Shown here in pieces: positions 1 to 9,976 of a stretch of DNA of 64,000 nt. Below the pieces are notes generated by a model that searched no databases, was not told the origin of the DNA, and saw only the letters and a program-made list of their open reading frames with translations. The position numbers and the translations under genes are program-made. Position 1 is the first letter of the stretch; each line of letters starts with the position of its first letter. The stretch lies in assembly GCF_001641285.1 (NCBI RefSeq), contig NZ_CP014841.1:1798001-1862000 (forward strand), in the 5' to 3' direction. Source of the stretch: Dyella thiooxydans (GTDB taxonomy: Bacteria; Pseudomonadota; Gammaproteobacteria; Xanthomonadales; Rhodanobacteraceae).

Positions 1-270
1 CAGGCCGTTCGCCTCGAACCAGTCACCCAGGGTCACCGCGTCGCAGGGCATGCCCTTGTTCGCCAGCTCGGTGATGGCGCGCCAGATCAGGCGGTGGTCC
101 TTGCGGTAGAAATCGCCCTCGGACAGGCGGTCGGCGACCTTGTCCAGCGCGTCGGGCGCCAGCATCAGGCCGCCCAGCACCGCCTGCTCGGCGTCGATGG
201 AGTGCGGCGGCACGCGCAGCGACTCGATGCTGGGCGCGCGCTCGCCTTTGCGCTCGGAAACGAAGGACAT
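1..270 (-). CDS. dnaB: Replicative DNA helicase DnaB, N-terminal part (runs off the left edge)
   Basis: The first 90 residues of the hexameric helicase that unwinds DNA at the replication fork and recruits primase. The translation from the ATG at 268-270 contains the DnaB N-terminal hallmark PPHSIDAEQAVLGGLM followed by the helical N-domain (DFYRKDHRLIWRAI). The RecA-like ATPase domain lies beyond the window. It sits downstream of rpsF-rpsR-rplI on the same strand, a common arrangement, but a terminator-like hairpin at 457-484 separates them, so it probably has its own promoter in 271-456. No clear -35/-10 pair is visible there. Confidence 0.93.
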   Translation of the reverse strand, partial: MSFVSERKGERAPSIESLRVPPHSIDAEQAVLGGLMLAPDALDKVADRLSEGDFYRKDHRLIWRAITELANKGMPCDAVTLGDWFEANGL

Positions 271-456
271 GGAGCGATACCTCACAAGGGAACGGCCGCG
301 CGGGTGACGCGCGCAGGCGAAGGGTACTGACGAACCAGCATACGCGGGCGCGTCGCGCGGAACGAGACAACAACTCTGTGGTCAGCTTGTGGATAAGCTG
401 TGGCCAGCCGTGGATAACCCGGCCCGGCAACGCCCGCCATCCAGCGGCCACCAACG

Positions 457-484
457 AAAACGGGCGCCTCGCGGCGCCCGTTTC
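457..484 (-). terminator. Rho-independent terminator of the rpsF-rpsR-rplI operon
   Basis: An 11-bp GC-rich stem (458-468 pairs with 473-483) closes on a four-base loop. On the minus strand it is followed by a short T run, just after the rplI stop codon. Confidence 0.75.
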
Positions 485-506
485 CAAACCCGGGAAGGGG
501 GTTGGC

Positions 507-956
507 TTACTTCTCGCCGACCACGATCACCTTGACGGTGGTCTGGATGTCGGCGTGGAGCGACACCACGACCTCGTACTCGCCGGTGTTGCGGATCGGG
601 CCTTCGCCCTGGATCACTTCGTTCTTGTGCACGTCGTGGCCGGCCGCCTGCAGGGCGTCGGCGATCTCGCGCGGACCGACCGAGCCGTACAGCTTGCCCT
701 CGGGGCTGGCATTGGCTTCGATGGTCACCTCGACGCCTTCCAGCTTGGCCTTGCGGCCTTCGGCGCCCGACAGCTGCGAGGCAGCCTTGGCTTCGTACTC
801 GGCACGACGCTTCTCGAAGGCTTCGAGGTTGGCGGCGGTGACCGGCACGGCCTTGCCCTGCGGCAGCAGGTAGTTACGGCCATAACCCGGCTTCACGCTG
901 ACCTTGTCGCCCAGGTTGCCGAGGTTGCGGACTTTCTCGAGAAGAATCAGTTCCAT
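507..956 (-). CDS. rplI: 50S ribosomal protein L9
   Basis: Structural protein of the large ribosomal subunit that binds 23S rRNA. The 149-residue product has the normal L9 length. It starts with the diagnostic [28 protein letters not shown]-domain (residues 1-29), then the long connecting helix and the C-domain. Last gene of the rpsF-rpsR-rplI operon, about 107 bp after rpsR, and followed by a hairpin terminator. Confidence 0.98.
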   Translation of the reverse strand: MELILLEKVRNLGNLGDKVSVKPGYGRNYLLPQGKAVPVTAANLEAFEKRRAEYEAKAASQLSGAEGRKAKLEGVEVTIEANASPEGKLYGSVGPREIADALQAAGHDVHKNEVIQGEGPIRNTGEYEVVVSLHADIQTTVKVIVVGEK

Positions 957-1063
957 GGTTTTTTCCTTTCGTTAGCACCGGTGTGGCCCGGCGCAGCCGT
1001 GGACGGTTGTCCGAAGAGTGAGCGCCCGCGCGCCGGACCGGAGCCCGGCACGCGGGATACGAC

Positions 1064-1294
1064 TTAGACGTCGTGGTTGTCGGTGTACGGCAGCAGGGCC
1101 AGGAAACGGGCGCGCTTGATCGCGGTCGCCAGCTGACGCTGGTAGCGCGCCTTGGTGCCGGTGATGCGGCTCGGCACGATCTTGCCGTTCTCGGTGACGT
1201 ACTGGCGCAGCGTGTTGAGATCCTTGTAGTCGATCTCCTTCACCTTTTCGGCGGTGAAGCGGCAGAACTTGCGGCGGCGGAAGAACTTGGACAT
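1064..1294 (-). CDS. rpsR: 30S ribosomal protein S18
   Basis: Small-subunit protein that pairs with S6 on the central domain of 16S rRNA. The 76-residue product starts [18 protein letters not shown] and contains the S18 core ([33 protein letters not shown]). It follows rpsF after 17 nt. The primosomal gene priB, which sits between rpsF and rpsR in enterics, is absent. Confidence 0.98.
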   Translation of the reverse strand: MSKFFRRRKFCRFTAEKVKEIDYKDLNTLRQYVTENGKIVPSRITGTKARYQRQLATAIKRARFLALLPYTDNHDV

Positions 1295-1311
1295 GGCTTG
1301 TGTGCTCCTGA

Positions 1312-1734
1312 TCAGTCGTCGCTGTCGCGATCGTTGTCGCGGCTGCCGCGGCGGTCGTCGCCGTCGTTGTCGTCGTCACGGCGACGCGAACCCTTGGCGT
1401 CGTCCTTTTCCTTCGACTTCAGGATGAAGGACGGCTCGGTGTCGGCCTCGTCGCGGCGGATGCACAGGTGGCGCAGCACGGCGTCGTTGAAGCGGAAGCC
1501 CGACTCGAGCTCGTTCAGCGCGTTCTGGGTGACCTCGATGTTCAGCAGCACGTAGTGCGCCTTGGCCAAGTCGACGATCGGGTACGCCAGCTGGCGGCGG
1601 CCCCAGTCCTCGAGGCGGTGGATCTTGCCGCCGTCGGCCTCGATCAGCGCCTTGTAGCGCTCGATCATCGCCGGCACCTGCTCGCTCTGGTCAGGGTGGA
1701 CCAGGAACACAACTTCGTAATGACGCAGGGTCAT
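1312..1734 (-). CDS. rpsF: 30S ribosomal protein S6
   Basis: Small-subunit protein, partner of S18. The start is placed at the ATG at 1732-1734 ([19 protein letters not shown]), which fits all S6 proteins and has an AAGGAG-like ribosome site a few bases upstream; the frame stays open further upstream but without S6 similarity. The product is 140 residues. The last 30 or so form a highly charged Asp/Arg-rich tail ending DSDD, longer than the acidic tail of enteric S6. First gene of the operon. Confidence 0.97.
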   Translation of the reverse strand: MTLRHYEVVFLVHPDQSEQVPAMIERYKALIEADGGKIHRLEDWGRRQLAYPIVDLAKAHYVLLNIEVTQNALNELESGFRFNDAVLRHLCIRRDEADTEPSFILKSKEKDDAKGSRRRDDDNDGDDRRGSRDNDRDSDD

Positions 1735-1842
1735 TGTTGGGTAACTCCTTGTGGATGCAGCCTTTTTCAGGCCTGGCAGCCTCCCGTCGGTGCGGTGAGG
1801 CAAGGTTCCGTCCGGAGCCTTTGCGCTCTGGACAGAAGCGGA

Positions 1843-1872
1843 ATTGTACGGCGCGCCCGGTGGCGACCGCAA
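1843..1872 (-). promoter_or_regulatory. Probable sigma-70 promoter of the rpsF operon
   Basis: On the minus strand a TTGCGG box (1867-1872) and a TACAAT box (1843-1848) are 18 bp apart, about 108 bp upstream of the rpsF start. The -10 matches consensus at five of six positions; the -35 is weaker. Confidence 0.45.
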
Positions 1873-1915
1873 GCGATTGATTCGAGGGGAAACGGCGGCA
1901 AGCCGCCGGGGCCGG

Positions 1916-2242
1916 TCAGCCGACCGTGAAGCTCTCGCCGCAGCCGCACTCGCCGGTGGCGTTGGGGTTGTGGAAGACGAAGCTGGCGTTGAGCCCCTGA
2001 CGCTGGAAGTCGATCACGGTGCCGTCGACCAGCGGCAGGCTCTTGGCGTCGACCACCACCGACAGGCCGTCGATCTCGATCACCTGGTCGTCGGCCGCCA
2101 CCGCGTCGGCCAGATCGACCACGTAGGCGAAGCCGGAGCAGCCGGTGCGCTTGACGCCGAAACGCACGCCCGGCGCCGTCGGCGTCTGGTCGAGAAAGTG
2201 GCGCATGCGCTGGCTGGCAGCGGGGGTGATGGAAATCGTCAT
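1916..2242 (-). CDS. A-type iron-sulfur carrier protein (IscA/ErpA family)
   Basis: Carrier that receives Fe-S clusters from the assembly scaffold and hands them to apoproteins. The product from the ATG at 2240-2242 is 108 residues, the family length. It has the three ligand cysteines: Cys35 in TGCSGFAY, and Cys99 and Cys101 in ECGCGESF. The N-terminus (MTISITPAA) and the CGCGESF ending look closer to IscA than to ErpA. No other isc gene is adjacent, so which carrier it replaces cannot be decided from context. Confidence 0.9.
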   Translation of the reverse strand: MTISITPAASQRMRHFLDQTPTAPGVRFGVKRTGCSGFAYVVDLADAVAADDQVIEIDGLSVVVDAKSLPLVDGTVIDFQRQGLNASFVFHNPNATGECGCGESFTVG

Positions 2243-2406
2243 GGCGTGCAACCGTTTACGTGGCGACCGGCAAAGGCTCGCGGGTCCGTCGGAACCTACA
2301 TTATCATGCGGGTTTGGCCGGTTCCGATCCCGTCGGCATCCCGCCCGGCCATCTCTTCCCACAGTTCATGCGTCCAGATGCGGCGCGGCAGCAGGAGTTT
2401 CAATCC

Positions 2407-3822
<1,416 letters not shown>

Positions 3823-3841
3823 CCTTCGCGAGTCCCCAAGC

Positions 3842-4636
3842 ATGCGCGTGCTGCTGAAAATTCCCGCCCTGCTCGTCGCCCTCGGCCTGTGCTTGGCCCT
3901 CGGCGCGTGCCACAGCGCCAAGGTATTCGTGCCGCCGAACCTGCGCCCGCCGACCGACACCGGCGACGCGCTGAAGCTGGCCCAGCAGCACCTGCAGGAC
4001 GCCACGCCCTGCTGCACCAGTTTCGCGGACTTTTCGTACGGCACCCTGCTGCCCTGGCGGCCGAAGAAATTCCAGCTTGGCCCGAACAGCCCGGTGGCCA
4101 ATCTCAACGGTGTGCGCAGCCACTTCCTCGCGTTCAAGCTGCCGCCGGACCTGAAGATGCCCTACCGCGTGGCGATCAAGTCTGAATTGAACGGCCGCTG
4201 GCTGCACTCGGCCTACCTGTTCGCCCCGACCACGGTCGTGCTCGACGAGGCGTTCCAGCCGATCGAAGGCAAGGACATTCCGCTGTGCGAATACATGGGC
4301 TGGAGCAAGTCCAGCACCGGCGCATTCGGCAGCACCACGATCGACAACCCGAAGGCCCGCTACCTGGTGATCTATTCCTCGTCCGACCAGCAGTCCGGCA
4401 ACACCTACTGGGAGCAGTCGCCCGCGGCCTTCTCGGCCGAGGCACCGGTCAACATGACGTCCAAGGGAAGCTTCAAGATTCCGCACGGGCCCGACGGCAC
4501 GATCTGGGTCGGGCTGATGAACGATGGCTACAAGACTGCGGTCGACCAGGCCGTGTGTGGCGAGGCGCCCAAGGGCGACGGTCTGCTCAAGACGCTGAGC
4601 ACGCTGCCCAGCCACTGGACCGGGAGTGCCCCCTGA
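3842..4636 (+). CDS. MalM-like outer-membrane or periplasmic lipoprotein
   Basis: A 264-residue exported protein. Its N-terminal hydrophobic stretch ends in a lipobox (ALGAC, Cys at about residue 23), so it should be lipidated. The segment CCTSFADFSYGTL followed by a beta-rich domain (SHFLAFKLPPDL, then LFAPTTVVLDEAFQPI) resembles the maltose-operon periplasmic protein MalM, whose biochemical role is unclear. No maltose genes are nearby, so a maltose role is not implied. Its stop overlaps the next start (TGATG), so the two genes are translationally coupled. Confidence 0.6.
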   Translation: MRVLLKIPALLVALGLCLALGACHSAKVFVPPNLRPPTDTGDALKLAQQHLQDATPCCTSFADFSYGTLLPWRPKKFQLGPNSPVANLNGVRSHFLAFKLPPDLKMPYRVAIKSELNGRWLHSAYLFAPTTVVLDEAFQPIEGKDIPLCEYMGWSKSSTGAFGSTTIDNPKARYLVIYSSSDQQSGNTYWEQSPAAFSAEAPVNMTSKGSFKIPHGPDGTIWVGLMNDGYKTAVDQAVCGEAPKGDGLLKTLSTLPSHWTGSAP

Positions 4637-4959
4637 TGCCGTTGGGCCTCCTCTACCTGGTTCTGCTGCTGGCCGGTGTGGCCAGCTTCCTGCTGCACTA
4701 CGTGGCACTGGGCCGGCTGGCCAGCCGCCTGCGCCAGCAGCATCCGGACAAATGGAAAATCATCGCGCAGGACGAGCGGGGGCTCGCAGTCAGCACGCCG
4801 ATGCGCTGGATGCGCCTGCAGAATGCGCTGCGCTCGCCGGTGATGCCCGCACTGGAGGATCCCGTGCTCAACCGCTGGCGGCGGTTGTGGCGAATCCTCC
4901 CCCTGCTAGCCTGGGCCTTCCTGATCGCCGCTTTCGCACTGCGCTGGATCACTCGCTGA
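4636..4959 (+). CDS. Small two-helix membrane protein, function unknown
   Basis: A 107-residue protein with a transmembrane helix at each end (residues about 3-23 and 85-104) around a basic soluble loop. Size and topology recall universal stress protein B (UspB), but I see no convincing sequence match. The ATG overlaps the stop codon of the preceding lipoprotein gene, so the two are probably one operon and may act together at the envelope. Confidence 0.7.
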   Translation: MPLGLLYLVLLLAGVASFLLHYVALGRLASRLRQQHPDKWKIIAQDERGLAVSTPMRWMRLQNALRSPVMPALEDPVLNRWRRLWRILPLLAWAFLIAAFALRWITR

Positions 4960-4978
4960 CCGCACCCGGAGGCATCCG

Positions 4979-5767
4979 ATGCATCTGAGCCTGGAAGGAC
5001 GACACGCACTGGTGTGCGGGGCCTCGCAGGGTATCGGGCGTGCCACGGCGGTCGAACTGGCCCAACTGGGAGCACGCGTGAGTCTGCTGGCACGTTCGGC
5101 AGACACGCTCGAAGCCCTGGCGCAATCCCTGCCCTGCCAGCACGGCCAGCAGCATGACTGGCGCGCCGTGGACATGGCCGACACCGCGGCGCTGGCGGAG
5201 GCCGCCACGGCACTCGTATCGGCCGGCCCGGTGCACATCCTGGTCAACAACACCGGCGGCCCGCCCGGTGGCAGCGCGCATCAAGCGGATCGCGCCGCGT
5301 ACGAGGCCGCCTTCCGGCAACATGTGCTGGCCGCGCAGACGCTGTTGCAGGCGGTGCTGCCCGGCATGCGCGCGGAAGGCTACGGTCGCCTGGTCAACGT
5401 GATCTCCACTTCGGTGAAAGAGCCGATCCCCGGCCTGGGCGTGTCCAACACCATCCGCGCGGCCATGGCCGGCTGGGCCAAGACGCTGGCCGGGGAGCTC
5501 GCCGCCGACGGCATTACCGTGAACAACGTGCTGCCCGGCTACACCCGCACGGCACGTCTGGACGGCCTGCTTGCCGCGAAGGCCGCCGCGTCGGGCCGCC
5601 CGCTCGAGGAGATCGCCGACGAGCTGGCCGCGTCGGTGCCGGCACGCCGCTTCGGCGAGGCCTCGGAGGTGGCGGCCATGGTCGCTTTTCTTTGCACGCC
5701 TGCCGCTGCGTACATCAACGGCACCAGCATCCCGGTCGATGGCGGCCGAACCCGCGCGCTGAACTGA
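4979..5767 (+). CDS. SDR-family protein with altered catalytic residues (BKR-like)
   Basis: A short-chain dehydrogenase/reductase fold of 262 residues. The Rossmann motif CGASQGIG (residues 13-20) and LVNNTGGPPGG are recognisable. The YxxxK catalytic motif is not: aligning PGLGVSNTIRAAMAGWAKTLAGELA with normal SDRs puts Ser156 at the tyrosine and Arg160 at the lysine. This fits a known subgroup annotated as 3-oxoacyl-ACP-reductase-like without a proper tetrad, so calling it FabG would mislead. A GGAGG ribosome site precedes the ATG. It lies 4 bp before nei. Confidence 0.85.
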   Translation: MHLSLEGRHALVCGASQGIGRATAVELAQLGARVSLLARSADTLEALAQSLPCQHGQQHDWRAVDMADTAALAEAATALVSAGPVHILVNNTGGPPGGSAHQADRAAYEAAFRQHVLAAQTLLQAVLPGMRAEGYGRLVNVISTSVKEPIPGLGVSNTIRAAMAGWAKTLAGELAADGITVNNVLPGYTRTARLDGLLAAKAAASGRPLEEIADELAASVPARRFGEASEVAAMVAFLCTPAAAYINGTSIPVDGGRTRALN

Positions 5768-5771
5768 CGCC

Positions 5772-6563
5772 ATGCCGGAAGGCCCCGAGATCCGTCGCGC
5801 CGCCGATGCACTGGCCAAGGCCGTGGCCGGCGAACCGCTGGTGCAGGCCTGGTTCGCACCTCCGGCGCTGAAGCGCCACGAGAAAAAGCTGGTCGGCCGC
5901 CGCATTGAGGCCATCACCCCGCACGGCAAAGCCCTGCTCACCCGTTTCGACAACGGCCTCACGCTCTATTCGCACAACCAGCTCTACGGCGTCTGGCGCG
6001 TGGCCGGCGCCGGCGAGCGGCCGGCCACCGGGCGCAGCCTGAAGGTGGCGCTGGAGACGTCGCGCAAGGCGATCCTGCTGTACAGCGCCACCGACATCGA
6101 GATGTGGCCGACCGCACAGGTGCACGAGCATCCGTTCCTGCAGCGGCTCGGACCGGACGCGCTCGATGCCTCGCTCGAGACAGGCACCGTCGAAGCAAGG
6201 CTGCGCGATCCGCGCTTCGCCCGGCGCCGGCTCGGCGCACTGCTGCTGGACCAGGCCTTCATCGCCGGACTGGGCAATTACCTGCGTGTGGAGATCCTGT
6301 GGGAGGCCGGACTGGACCACGACCGCCGCCCCTGTGACCTGGACGACACCGAGCGTGCCCTGCTGGCCGGGGCGATTCTCGATCTGCCGCGCCGCTCGTA
6401 CCGCACCCGCGGCCGTCGCGGCGCCGGGCACCTGCAGGACACGCCGTTCCGCTTCCGCGCATACGGGCGCGCCGGCGAAGCCTGCGAGCGCTGCCTCACG
6501 CCGATCGAGAAGTCGATGGTGGCCAGCCGACCGTTCTACGCCTGCCCGCACTGCCAGCGCTGA
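5772..6563 (+). CDS. nei: Endonuclease VIII-type DNA glycosylase/AP lyase
   Basis: Base-excision repair enzyme that removes oxidised pyrimidines and nicks the abasic site. The 263-residue protein starts with the Fpg/Nei catalytic sequence MPEGPEIR (Pro2 is the Schiff-base nucleophile, Glu3 the acid). It has the conserved lysine in HGKALL, the helix-two-turn-helix region (GLGNYLRVEILWEAGL) and a C-terminal zinc finger made of CERC and CPHC. PEGPEIR favours Nei over MutM (PELPEVE). Four bases after the SDR stop, so probably co-transcribed. Confidence 0.95.
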   Translation: MPEGPEIRRAADALAKAVAGEPLVQAWFAPPALKRHEKKLVGRRIEAITPHGKALLTRFDNGLTLYSHNQLYGVWRVAGAGERPATGRSLKVALETSRKAILLYSATDIEMWPTAQVHEHPFLQRLGPDALDASLETGTVEARLRDPRFARRRLGALLLDQAFIAGLGNYLRVEILWEAGLDHDRRPCDLDDTERALLAGAILDLPRRSYRTRGRRGAGHLQDTPFRFRAYGRAGEACERCLTPIEKSMVASRPFYACPHCQR

Positions 6564-6642
6564 GCACACGGCCGGCTCGGGTTACCATGGCGGTCCATGC
6601 GCAGGGCGTTCCGCCTTTCGGCGCGCCCGCCCAGGAATATCC

Positions 6643-7314
6643 ATGAGTCGCAATCCGTTGCAGGACCTGATCGACAGCAACCGGCGCTGGTCGGCCAACG
6701 TCCGCGAGGAAGACCCCGCCTTTTTCGAACGGCTGGCCGGGCAGCAGTCGCCCAAGTACCTGTGGATCGGCTGTTCCGATTCGCGCGTACCGGCCACCCA
6801 GATCGTCGACCTGCCGCCGGGAGAGATCTTCGTCCAGCGCAACGTCGCCAACGTGGTCTCGCACACCGACCTGAACTGTCTGAGCACGATCCAGTTCGCC
6901 GTCGACGTGCTGAAGGTCGAGCACATCATCGTGGTCGGCCACTACGGCTGCGGTGGCGTGCAGGCGGTGCTGGACCAGCGCCGGATGGGCCTGGTCGACA
7001 ACTGGCTGCGGCATGTCGGTGACGTCGCGCAGAAGCACAACGACATGCTCGCCGGACTCCAGAACATGATCGACCGCAACGTTCGCCTGTGCGAGCTCAA
7101 TGCGCTCGAGCAGGTGGTGAACGTGTGCCACACCACGATGGTGATGGACGCCTGGGAACGCGGCCAGAACCTGACCGTGCACGCCTGGTGCTACAGCCTC
7201 ACCAATGGCCACATGAACGACCTCGGCGTGCACATCCGCAGCCACGAGGCGCTCTGGCCCACCTACCACGACGCCCTGGAGCGCCTGACGCAGCGGGTCG
7301 GCGAGCCGGCTTGA
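6643..7314 (+). CDS. can: Beta-class carbonic anhydrase
   Basis: Zinc enzyme interconverting CO2 and bicarbonate, needed to supply bicarbonate at low CO2. The 223-residue product has the beta-class ligands and dyad: Cys44, Asp46 and Arg48 in CSDSRVP, and His100 and Cys103 in GHYGCGG. The start at 6643 (MSRNPLQDLIDSNRRW) is the canonical Can N-terminus; the frame is open upstream but overlaps nei. It converges with hutG with only 10 bp between stops. Confidence 0.97.
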   Translation: MSRNPLQDLIDSNRRWSANVREEDPAFFERLAGQQSPKYLWIGCSDSRVPATQIVDLPPGEIFVQRNVANVVSHTDLNCLSTIQFAVDVLKVEHIIVVGHYGCGGVQAVLDQRRMGLVDNWLRHVGDVAQKHNDMLAGLQNMIDRNVRLCELNALEQVVNVCHTTMVMDAWERGQNLTVHAWCYSLTNGHMNDLGVHIRSHEALWPTYHDALERLTQRVGEPA

Positions 7315-7324
7315 GCCGGCGCAA

Positions 7325-8116
7325 TCAGGCCGCGTCGAGGCAACCGCGCAGGAGTTCGCCGATCAGCACCTGCACTGGTGCGGCGAGCTCCGGGCGGTAC
7401 TCCAGCGTGTCCTCGTCCATGTAGTTGCACTGCGCCAGCTCCAGCTGGACCGCCTGCACTCCCTCGGCCGGACGCCCGTACTGCCGGGTGATGTAGCCGC
7501 CCTTGAAGCGCCCGTTCACGACATGGGTGTAGGTGTCCTGGGCCGCCAGCCGGTCGGCGAGGCGCTGCTGCAGCGCCTCGCCGCAACTCGCCCCGTCGGC
7601 AGTACCCAGGTTGAAGTCCGGCAGGCGCCCGTCGAACAGCATCGGGACCACGCTGCGGATGGAGTGGCCTTCCCACAGCACGACGCGACCGTGCTCGGCC
7701 CTCAGCCGCGCGAGTTCGTGCTGCAGCGCCTGGTGATAGGGATGCCAGAACACATCGACGCGCCGGCCGATCTCGTCGGCATCGGGTTCGCTGCCATCCG
7801 GATAGAGCGATGCGCCATCGAAGCCGATGGTCGATACCAACCCGGTCTCGCGCCGCCCCGGATACAGCGCGTGGCCGTCGGCCGGGCGGTTGAGGTCCAC
7901 CACGTAGCGCGACATCGCCGGGCGCAGCAGGCTTGCGCCCAACGCCTTGGCCAGCGGGGCATAGAGCTGGCCGACGTGCCAGTCGGTGTCGACCGAGCGC
8001 CGGGCCGATGGATGCATGCGTGCGGCGATGTCGTCGGGAATCGTGCTGCCGTCGTGCGGCAGGCTGATCAGCAGCGGCGCGGTACCGCGCTCGAGGGTGA
8101 AGGTCGGGATATCCAT
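7325..8116 (-). CDS. hutG: N-formylglutamate deformylase
   Basis: Hydrolyses N-formylglutamate to glutamate and formate, the last step of one histidine-degradation route. The 263-residue product has the family features LLISLPHDG near the N-terminus, ATDWH-like VDTDWHVG, YVVDLNRPADG, LWEGHSIRS and the C-terminal VQLELAQCNYMDE segment. No other hut gene is present, so the gene either works with a hut operon elsewhere or acts on another formyl amino acid. Confidence 0.92.
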   Translation of the reverse strand: MDIPTFTLERGTAPLLISLPHDGSTIPDDIAARMHPSARRSVDTDWHVGQLYAPLAKALGASLLRPAMSRYVVDLNRPADGHALYPGRRETGLVSTIGFDGASLYPDGSEPDADEIGRRVDVFWHPYHQALQHELARLRAEHGRVVLWEGHSIRSVVPMLFDGRLPDFNLGTADGASCGEALQQRLADRLAAQDTYTHVVNGRFKGGYITRQYGRPAEGVQAVQLELAQCNYMDEDTLEYRPELAAPVQVLIGELLRGCLDAA

Positions 8117-8226
8117 CGCATCAGTGTAACCGCCGTCACCCTTGCCACTCCCGTACCTGGGCCGCAGCGACTCGAACGCACGGCTCCCCGCGCCGTGGAT
8201 CCGGGAAAGGAACGCTTGCGTCCATC

Positions 8227-8266
8227 AAATTACAGATGTAATTTCACTTCGAATTACATTCGTAAT
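8227..8266 (+). promoter_or_regulatory. Double dyad operator upstream of the BlaI-type regulator
   Basis: Two inverted repeats lie just upstream of the regulator start: AAATTACAGATGTAATTT (8227-8244) and ATTACATTCGTAAT (8253-8266). Their centres are 24 bp apart, and the second ends 16 bp before the ATG. BlaI/MecI/CopY repressors bind TACA-TGTA dyads, so this is the expected autoregulatory operator. A near copy occurs at 21354-21393. Confidence 0.8.
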
Positions 8267-8282
8267 CCTTGAGGGCGAGTCG

Positions 8283-8666
8283 ATGAACCCAGCGGTCCCG
8301 AGCATCACTGACGCCGAGAGCCAGGTCATGGCCGTGCTGTGGGAGCAGGCCCCGCGCAGCTCGGAGGAGATCGTCGCCGCACTGGCCGATACCGGCTGGC
8401 ACGAGAAGACCATCCGCACCCTGCTCAACCGCCTGCTCGGCAAGCAGGCGGTGGCCGCCGACCGCGACGGGCGCCGCTACCTGTACCGGCCGCTGCTGAG
8501 CCGCGAGCAGTGGCAATCGCAGGAGAGCCGCAGCCTGCTCGACCGCGTGTTCGGCGGCCGCGTGGCGCCCCTGCTGGCGCACTTCAGCCGCCACGAAAAA
8601 CTCAGCGAGAAAGACATCGCCGAGCTGCGTGCGCTGATCGACGCCATCGAGCGCAAGGAGCGCTGA
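8283..8666 (+). CDS. BlaI/MecI/CopY-family transcriptional repressor
   Basis: Winged-helix repressor of 127 residues. The N-terminal DNA-binding half is typical: ITDAESQVMAVLWEQAPRSSEEIVAAL and the recognition region HEKTIRTLLNRLLGKQAV, then RRYLYRPL of the wing. The C-terminal half is the dimerisation helix region. It is one base upstream of an M56 membrane peptidase gene, the standard BlaI/BlaR1 arrangement. Double dyads before the gene indicate autorepression. No beta-lactamase gene is nearby, so the effector and main target are probably not penicillin resistance. Confidence 0.93.
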   Translation: MNPAVPSITDAESQVMAVLWEQAPRSSEEIVAALADTGWHEKTIRTLLNRLLGKQAVAADRDGRRYLYRPLLSREQWQSQESRSLLDRVFGGRVAPLLAHFSRHEKLSEKDIAELRALIDAIERKER

Positions 8667-8667
8667 G

Positions 8668-9918
8668 ATGTCGGCCCTCCTGCTCGATATGACCCTCGGA
8701 TTGCTGCTGGTACTGATCCTGCGCCGCCCGGTGCGGCGCCTGCTTGGCGCCGGCCCGGCTTTCACGCTGTGGCTGTGGCCGCCGATGCTCGCCGCCATGG
8801 CATGGCTGCCGATCCCGGCGATATCGGAGTACGCGCTGCCGCCGGTGCTGGTGCAGGCACGGCAGGCCACGGCCGCTGCGCTGGCGGCAAGTCCAAGCTC
8901 CCGCGAGATGGGGTTGCTGCTGTGGGGCACGGGCACCGCCCTGGCACTGCTGCGGCTCGTGGTCGTCTACGTCCGCCTGCGCCGCGAGGCCCGGCCAGCA
9001 CCTGCCGCCCTGCAGGCCATGGTGGCCGCCGTGGCGCCGACGCTCGATCCACGGCGGCTGCGGGTCCACCCGATGGGGCCGGCCGTGCTGTGGGCTCCCC
9101 GCAGCCTCGTGCTGCTGCCGCCCGATTTCGCCCGTGATGGCGACCGCGACCGCGAGCGCATGCGCATGGTGCTGGCCCACGAATGCACCCACCTGCGCCG
9201 GCTCGATCCGCTGTGGACGCTGCTGGCGGAGATCCTGGCCGCCGTGCTGTGGTTCCACCCGCTGGCCTGGCTGGCCCTGCCCCGCTTCCGCCTCGATCAG
9301 GAACTGGCCTGCGACGAGCGCACCCTGCGCGCCCACGGTGCGGACGCCCCCGCTTATGCGCGCACCCTGCTTTCCAGCGCCGGCATGGATGCTGCGCCGG
9401 TGCTGATCCCCTGGCTCGCCGAGCCGCAGCTGAAGGAACGACTGACCATGATCCGACGCCACCGCACCCGCACCCCGCTTCGCGTCGCCGGCACGCTCGG
9501 CCTGGCACTGGCCGGCACCGGCCTCTCCCTGGCGGCACGAACCATGCCCCCGGCCCAGCCAGCGGCAGGCGCCTCGCAGGACCTGGCCTTCAACGCCCGC
9601 GTGCAGCCGCACTATCCGAAAGCCTCCATCGCGAACAGGGAGCAAGGCACGGTGATGCTCAAGATCCTGGTCAACCCGGACGGCTCGGTGAAGCAGGTGG
9701 ATTACGACCCCAAGGCCAGCGACACCACGTCGGGCAACCTGATCGCCGCCGCCAGCGAGGCGGCCATGCAATGGCACTTCATCCCGGCCATGCGCGGCGG
9801 CCACGCCATCGAGAGCTACGCCCGGGTTCCGGTCAACTTTTCGCTGGACCGATTACCCACGCCCGTCAGCAAGGCCGAAGCCGAGAAAAAGGCTTCGGAA
9901 TATGCAAAAAAGCACTGA
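8668..9918 (+). CDS. M56-family (BlaR1-type) membrane metallopeptidase with C-terminal TonB domain
   Basis: A 416-residue membrane protein that probably senses an envelope signal and inactivates the adjacent BlaI-type repressor. It has N-terminal transmembrane helices (about 1-20, 32-50, 82-102). The zinc motif is HECTH at 171-175 with a further acidic ligand in the QELACDE segment (211-217). A transmembrane helix at 273-291 is followed by an extracytoplasmic TonB C-terminal-like domain (about 308-400, PHYPKASIANREQGTVMLKILVNPDGSV). Canonical BlaR1 has a penicillin-binding sensor there; this protein has the TonB fold instead. AAGGAG lies inside the preceding gene. Confidence 0.9.
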   Translation: MSALLLDMTLGLLLVLILRRPVRRLLGAGPAFTLWLWPPMLAAMAWLPIPAISEYALPPVLVQARQATAAALAASPSSREMGLLLWGTGTALALLRLVVVYVRLRREARPAPAALQAMVAAVAPTLDPRRLRVHPMGPAVLWAPRSLVLLPPDFARDGDRDRERMRMVLAHECTHLRRLDPLWTLLAEILAAVLWFHPLAWLALPRFRLDQELACDERTLRAHGADAPAYARTLLSSAGMDAAPVLIPWLAEPQLKERLTMIRRHRTRTPLRVAGTLGLALAGTGLSLAARTMPPAQPAAGASQDLAFNARVQPHYPKASIANREQGTVMLKILVNPDGSVKQVDYDPKASDTTSGNLIAAASEAAMQWHFIPAMRGGHAIESYARVPVNFSLDRLPTPVSKAEAEKKASEYAKKH

Positions 9919-9976
9919 TTTGAAAGTGTTTTGATGGCTTTGGTAGGCTCATGCCATCCGGGTATGGGCCTACCGC

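Noticed and set aside
4979-5767. FabG (3-oxoacyl-ACP reductase)
   Set aside because: The catalytic Tyr and Lys are missing and no fab genes are adjacent.
8126-8147. Additional GTAACC box upstream of the BlaI-type gene
   Set aside because: The position 16 bp downstream is not CGAA, so it is a chance hexamer.
8283-9918. Beta-lactam resistance operon
   Set aside because: A BlaI/M56 pair is present but no beta-lactamase or alternative PBP lies nearby, and the M56 C-terminus is TonB-like rather than penicillin-binding.
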